Below, piece by piece: positions 40,328 to 42,531 of a stretch of 42,531 bases of DNA. Origin of the DNA: Caulobacteraceae bacterium (GTDB lineage: Bacteria > Pseudomonadota > Alphaproteobacteria > Caulobacterales > Caulobacteraceae); the NCBI GenBank assembly GCA_947441065.1, contig CANESI010000023.1, positions 1-42,531 on the forward strand. The letters run 5' to 3'. Within the stretch, counting starts at the first letter, position 1. Every line of letters begins with the position of its first letter. Below the pieces are notes generated by a model that had not been told where the DNA came from, searched no databases, and saw nothing but the letters and a program-made list of their open reading frames with translations. Position numbers and translations under genes: made by a program.

Positions 40328-41998
40328 ATGAGTGATGCCGCCACACAACAGGCCAGCCAGCCAGCCATTGACGCTCCCACCCCCATGCGAACGGTCGTCG
40401 CTGCGTCCTCCGCTGGAACGACCTTCGAGTGGTATGATTTCTTCATCTTCGGCACCCTGACCCAAGTCCTGTCCAAGGTCTTCTTCGCCGGGGTCAATGA
40501 TACCTTAGCGTTCATCTTTGCTCTGGCAATTTTCGGCGCTGGCTTTGCCGTGCGGCCCCTGGGCGCTCTGTTCTTCGGTCGCATTGGTGACCGGGTTGGA
40601 CGTAAGGGGGCCTTCTTGACCACCATTGTCCTGATGGGCGGCGCCACCTTCGCTGTCGGTTTTCTGCCAACCTATGAGCAGGCGGGAATCATCTCTCCGA
40701 TCCTGTTGATCCTAGCGCGCTGTATTCAAGGCTTTGCCCTAGGCGGTGAATATGGCGGCGCGGCGATCTATGTGGCCGAACATTCTGACGCCAATAAGCG
40801 CGGCGGTATGACAGGTTGGATCCAGGCCTCAGCGGCCTTCGGTCTATTGGGCGCCCTCGGCGTCATCCTGATCACCCGCACGATCCTTGGTGAGGAGGCC
40901 TTCATGGCTTGGGGCTGGCGGATACCGTTTATGTTCTCAGCGGTTCTCGTAGGCATCTCCATTTGGATGAGGCTGAAACTGTCCGAAAGCCCGACCTTCA
41001 AAAAGATGCATGAAGAGGGCACCCTGTCTAAATCGCCCTACAAAGAGTCTTTCGGCGAGTGGCCGAACCTCAAGATCGTTCTTATCGCCCTCTTTGCGAT
41101 GATGAGCGCCCAAGGTGCGGTTTGGTATACCAGCTTCTTCTACAGCCAAATCTTCCTCGAAAAGTTCCTCAAGGTCGAACCGGCAACGGTCAATCTGCTT
41201 ATGATTGCCGCCACAGTGGCCAGTGCGCCGCTTTACATCATCTTTGGTTGGCTCTCGGACAAGATTGGCCGCAAGCCCGTAATGCTGGCGGGCATGAGCC
41301 TTGCCCTCGTTGCCTTCTTCCCCGGCTTTCACATGCTAACGGAAGCGGCCAATCCAGACCTGGCGCGCGCCAGCCGCAACACGCCTGTTGTCGTGGTCGC
41401 TGACCCCGCCACCTGCAGCCTTCAGTTCGATCCTGTGGGCAAGGCCGTCTTTGCCACGCCTTGCGACATTGCCAAGGGCGTCTTGGCCAATGCTGGGGTT
41501 TCTTACGATACCGAGGCCGCGCCCGCAGGGACCCTCGCCCACGTTAAGATCGGCCAAACCATCATCAATTCGGCCGATGGTGAGGGCTTGGATAAGGCCG
41601 CGCTCAAGGCCGTCAAAACCGACGTCGAGGCTCGCATTCAAGCGGCTCTAAATGCGGCAGGCTATCCGGCCAAGGCCGATCCAGCCAAGGTGAACCTGCC
41701 CAAGGTGTTCGCGATCTTGATGGTCTTTGTGGTCGCGGCAACGGCGCTCTTTGGACCGATTGCAGCCTGCTTGGTCGAGCTGTTCCCGACCCGTATTCGC
41801 TATACGGCCATGTCCCTGCCCTACCATATTGGCACGGGTTGGATCGGCGGCTTCTTGCCGTTCACCGCCTTTGCCATCGTCGCCTCAACCGGCAACATCT
41901 ATTCGGGGCTATGGTATCCGGTTGTCTTTACCGCCATTAGCGTGATCACCGCGGTCCTGTTCCTGCCCGAAACCAAGGGCCGGTCCCTAGACCTTTAA
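40328..41998 (+). CDS. MFS transporter, MHS (metabolite:H+ symporter) family, with a large insertion
   Basis: A 556-residue inner-membrane symporter. TTFEWYDFFIFG (31-42), GRIGDRVGRKG (84-94) and GWLSDKIGRKP (307-317) are MHS motifs; FPTRIRYTAMSLPYHIG and LPETKGRSLDL end the protein. Twelve helices are expected. Residues about 339-457 form an unusual hydrophilic insertion with two cysteines (363, 379), between predicted TM9 and TM10, hence on the periplasmic side by the normal topology. AGGGGA precedes the ATG. Substrate is probably an organic acid or quaternary amine; unknown. Confidence 0.88.
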   Translation: MSDAATQQASQPAIDAPTPMRTVVAASSAGTTFEWYDFFIFGTLTQVLSKVFFAGVNDTLAFIFALAIFGAGFAVRPLGALFFGRIGDRVGRKGAFLTTIVLMGGATFAVGFLPTYEQAGIISPILLILARCIQGFALGGEYGGAAIYVAEHSDANKRGGMTGWIQASAAFGLLGALGVILITRTILGEEAFMAWGWRIPFMFSAVLVGISIWMRLKLSESPTFKKMHEEGTLSKSPYKESFGEWPNLKIVLIALFAMMSAQGAVWYTSFFYSQIFLEKFLKVEPATVNLLMIAATVASAPLYIIFGWLSDKIGRKPVMLAGMSLALVAFFPGFHMLTEAANPDLARASRNTPVVVVADPATCSLQFDPVGKAVFATPCDIAKGVLANAGVSYDTEAAPAGTLAHVKIGQTIINSADGEGLDKAALKAVKTDVEARIQAALNAAGYPAKADPAKVNLPKVFAILMVFVVAATALFGPIAACLVELFPTRIRYTAMSLPYHIGTGWIGGFLPFTAFAIVASTGNIYSGLWYPVVFTAISVITAVLFLPETKGRSLDL

Positions 41999-42531
41999 GA
42001 CAAGGCGGCGGGCAAGGTTTCAACATCGAGACCTTGCGCCCGCCCGATCGCCTCTTTGCCGATCAAAACCACCTGAAGGCCCTGTGCGAGTAGGTCCGTT
42101 AGGGCCTCTTCATCCATATCAGCGGCCATCAGCCGCTGACTATCGCGCCTGGCCAAGATGGCTATGGCTGCATCGGCACCTTGCCCCTCAACCAGAACAT
42201 CGGCCTCCGACAGCACTCGCGCCGCCCGAAGACTTAAAAGATCAGCGGGGCCTTCGCCCACAATGGCAAAGAGCTTTCCAGACAGGGCCGCGCCTTGAGC
42301 CAATTCAGCCAAAAGCGCCGCCTCGGCCTGCGCACGGTCTCCAGCCATGGCCAAATCGGCAACCGTCCCGTTCACGACCCGCCGCATAAAGGCCCGGCGC
42401 TTGACCAGATCGGGAAGGGCCGAGCGGATCTCGCCCTGCATCTGGCGAAGGAGCCCCGCGACCTGCCCAACCCCGGGGGGAATTCGCGCCTCAATATCAG
42501 AGCGAAGAAGGCTGGCCAGCAAGGGGGCAGA
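41995..42531 (-). CDS. cysG: Siroheme synthase (CysG) C-terminal part, gene runs off the right edge
   Basis: The visible 178 residues begin SAPLLASLLRSDIEARIPPG, matching the inner part of precorrin-2 dehydrogenase/ferrochelatase, with KRRAFMRRVV further on. After it, KLFAIVGEGPADLLSLRAARVLSEADV resembles the opening of the uroporphyrinogen methyltransferase domain. Then only about 65 residues follow, so that domain is much shorter than the usual 240. It looks truncated or vestigial. No stop or frameshift is visible before the TAA-type end at 41995. The start lies beyond the window. It overlaps the transporter stop by 4 bases. Confidence 0.75.
   Translation of the reverse strand, partial: SAPLLASLLRSDIEARIPPGVGQVAGLLRQMQGEIRSALPDLVKRRAFMRRVVNGTVADLAMAGDRAQAEAALLAELAQGAALSGKLFAIVGEGPADLLSLRAARVLSEADVLVEGQGADAAIAILARRDSQRLMAADMDEEALTDLLAQGLQVVLIGKEAIGRAQGLDVETLPAALS

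Overview
This window looks like chromosomal DNA of an alphaproteobacterium, most likely of the Caulobacterales. The strongest marker is a chpT-like histidine phosphotransferase gene (35829-36539) followed by a single-domain receiver and a cheR gene. ChpT belongs to the CckA-ChpT-CtrA cell-cycle relay of alphaproteobacteria. Other pointers are the FeS-type (6-4) photolyase, the Lrp-ald pair and many ATGA-type gene overlaps. I saw no rRNA, tRNA, insertion sequence, phage gene or CRISPR array. The DNA is densely coding and base use looks even by eye (not computed).

Layout. 1-4815: start of a divergent gene at the left edge, a (6-4) photolyase, a short-chain dehydrogenase, a SAM methyltransferase and an old-yellow-enzyme oxidoreductase. 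4834-8878: selA (selenocysteine synthase), a PepSY-type membrane protein, a small secreted c-type cytochrome and metY. 9092-19890: a catabolic-looking island with an acyl-CoA dehydrogenase, an HMG-CoA-synthase-like/DUF35 fusion, an SCP2-type thiolase, a three-subunit molybdenum hydroxylase, a MoaD/ThiS-like sulfur carrier, and then a Baeyer-Villiger monooxygenase with a long N-terminal extension (opposite strand) and an enoyl-CoA hydratase relative.

19900-31610 (minus strand): a polyamine operon, read from right to left as succinate-semialdehyde dehydrogenase, class III aminotransferase, gamma-glutamylputrescine synthetase, two tandem substrate-binding lipoproteins, two permeases, an ATPase, gamma-glutamyl-GABA hydrolase and a second class III aminotransferase. 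Together these could import putrescine and carry it to succinate, by direct transamination or by the glutamylated route. A recognisable PuuB oxidase is missing. 31789-33517: alanine dehydrogenase with a divergent Lrp/AsnC regulator.

33521-36539: a secreted PRC-barrel protein, a PaiB-like protein and the cheR/receiver/chpT group. 36664-42531: an amidase, then a CoA-transferase, GntR/UTRA regulator and MHS-type transporter that look like one carboxylate-use unit, and the end of a siroheme synthase that runs off the right edge.

The most interesting part is 9092-19890. An HMGS-like/DUF35 fusion lacking the usual nucleophile is coupled to a thiolase that keeps it, an arrangement like PhlACB acyltransferase and the archaeal thiolase/HMGS complex. 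It sits beside a monooxygenase built like 4-hydroxyacetophenone monooxygenase. This suggests, without proving it, an undescribed pathway for an aryl or cyclic ketone.
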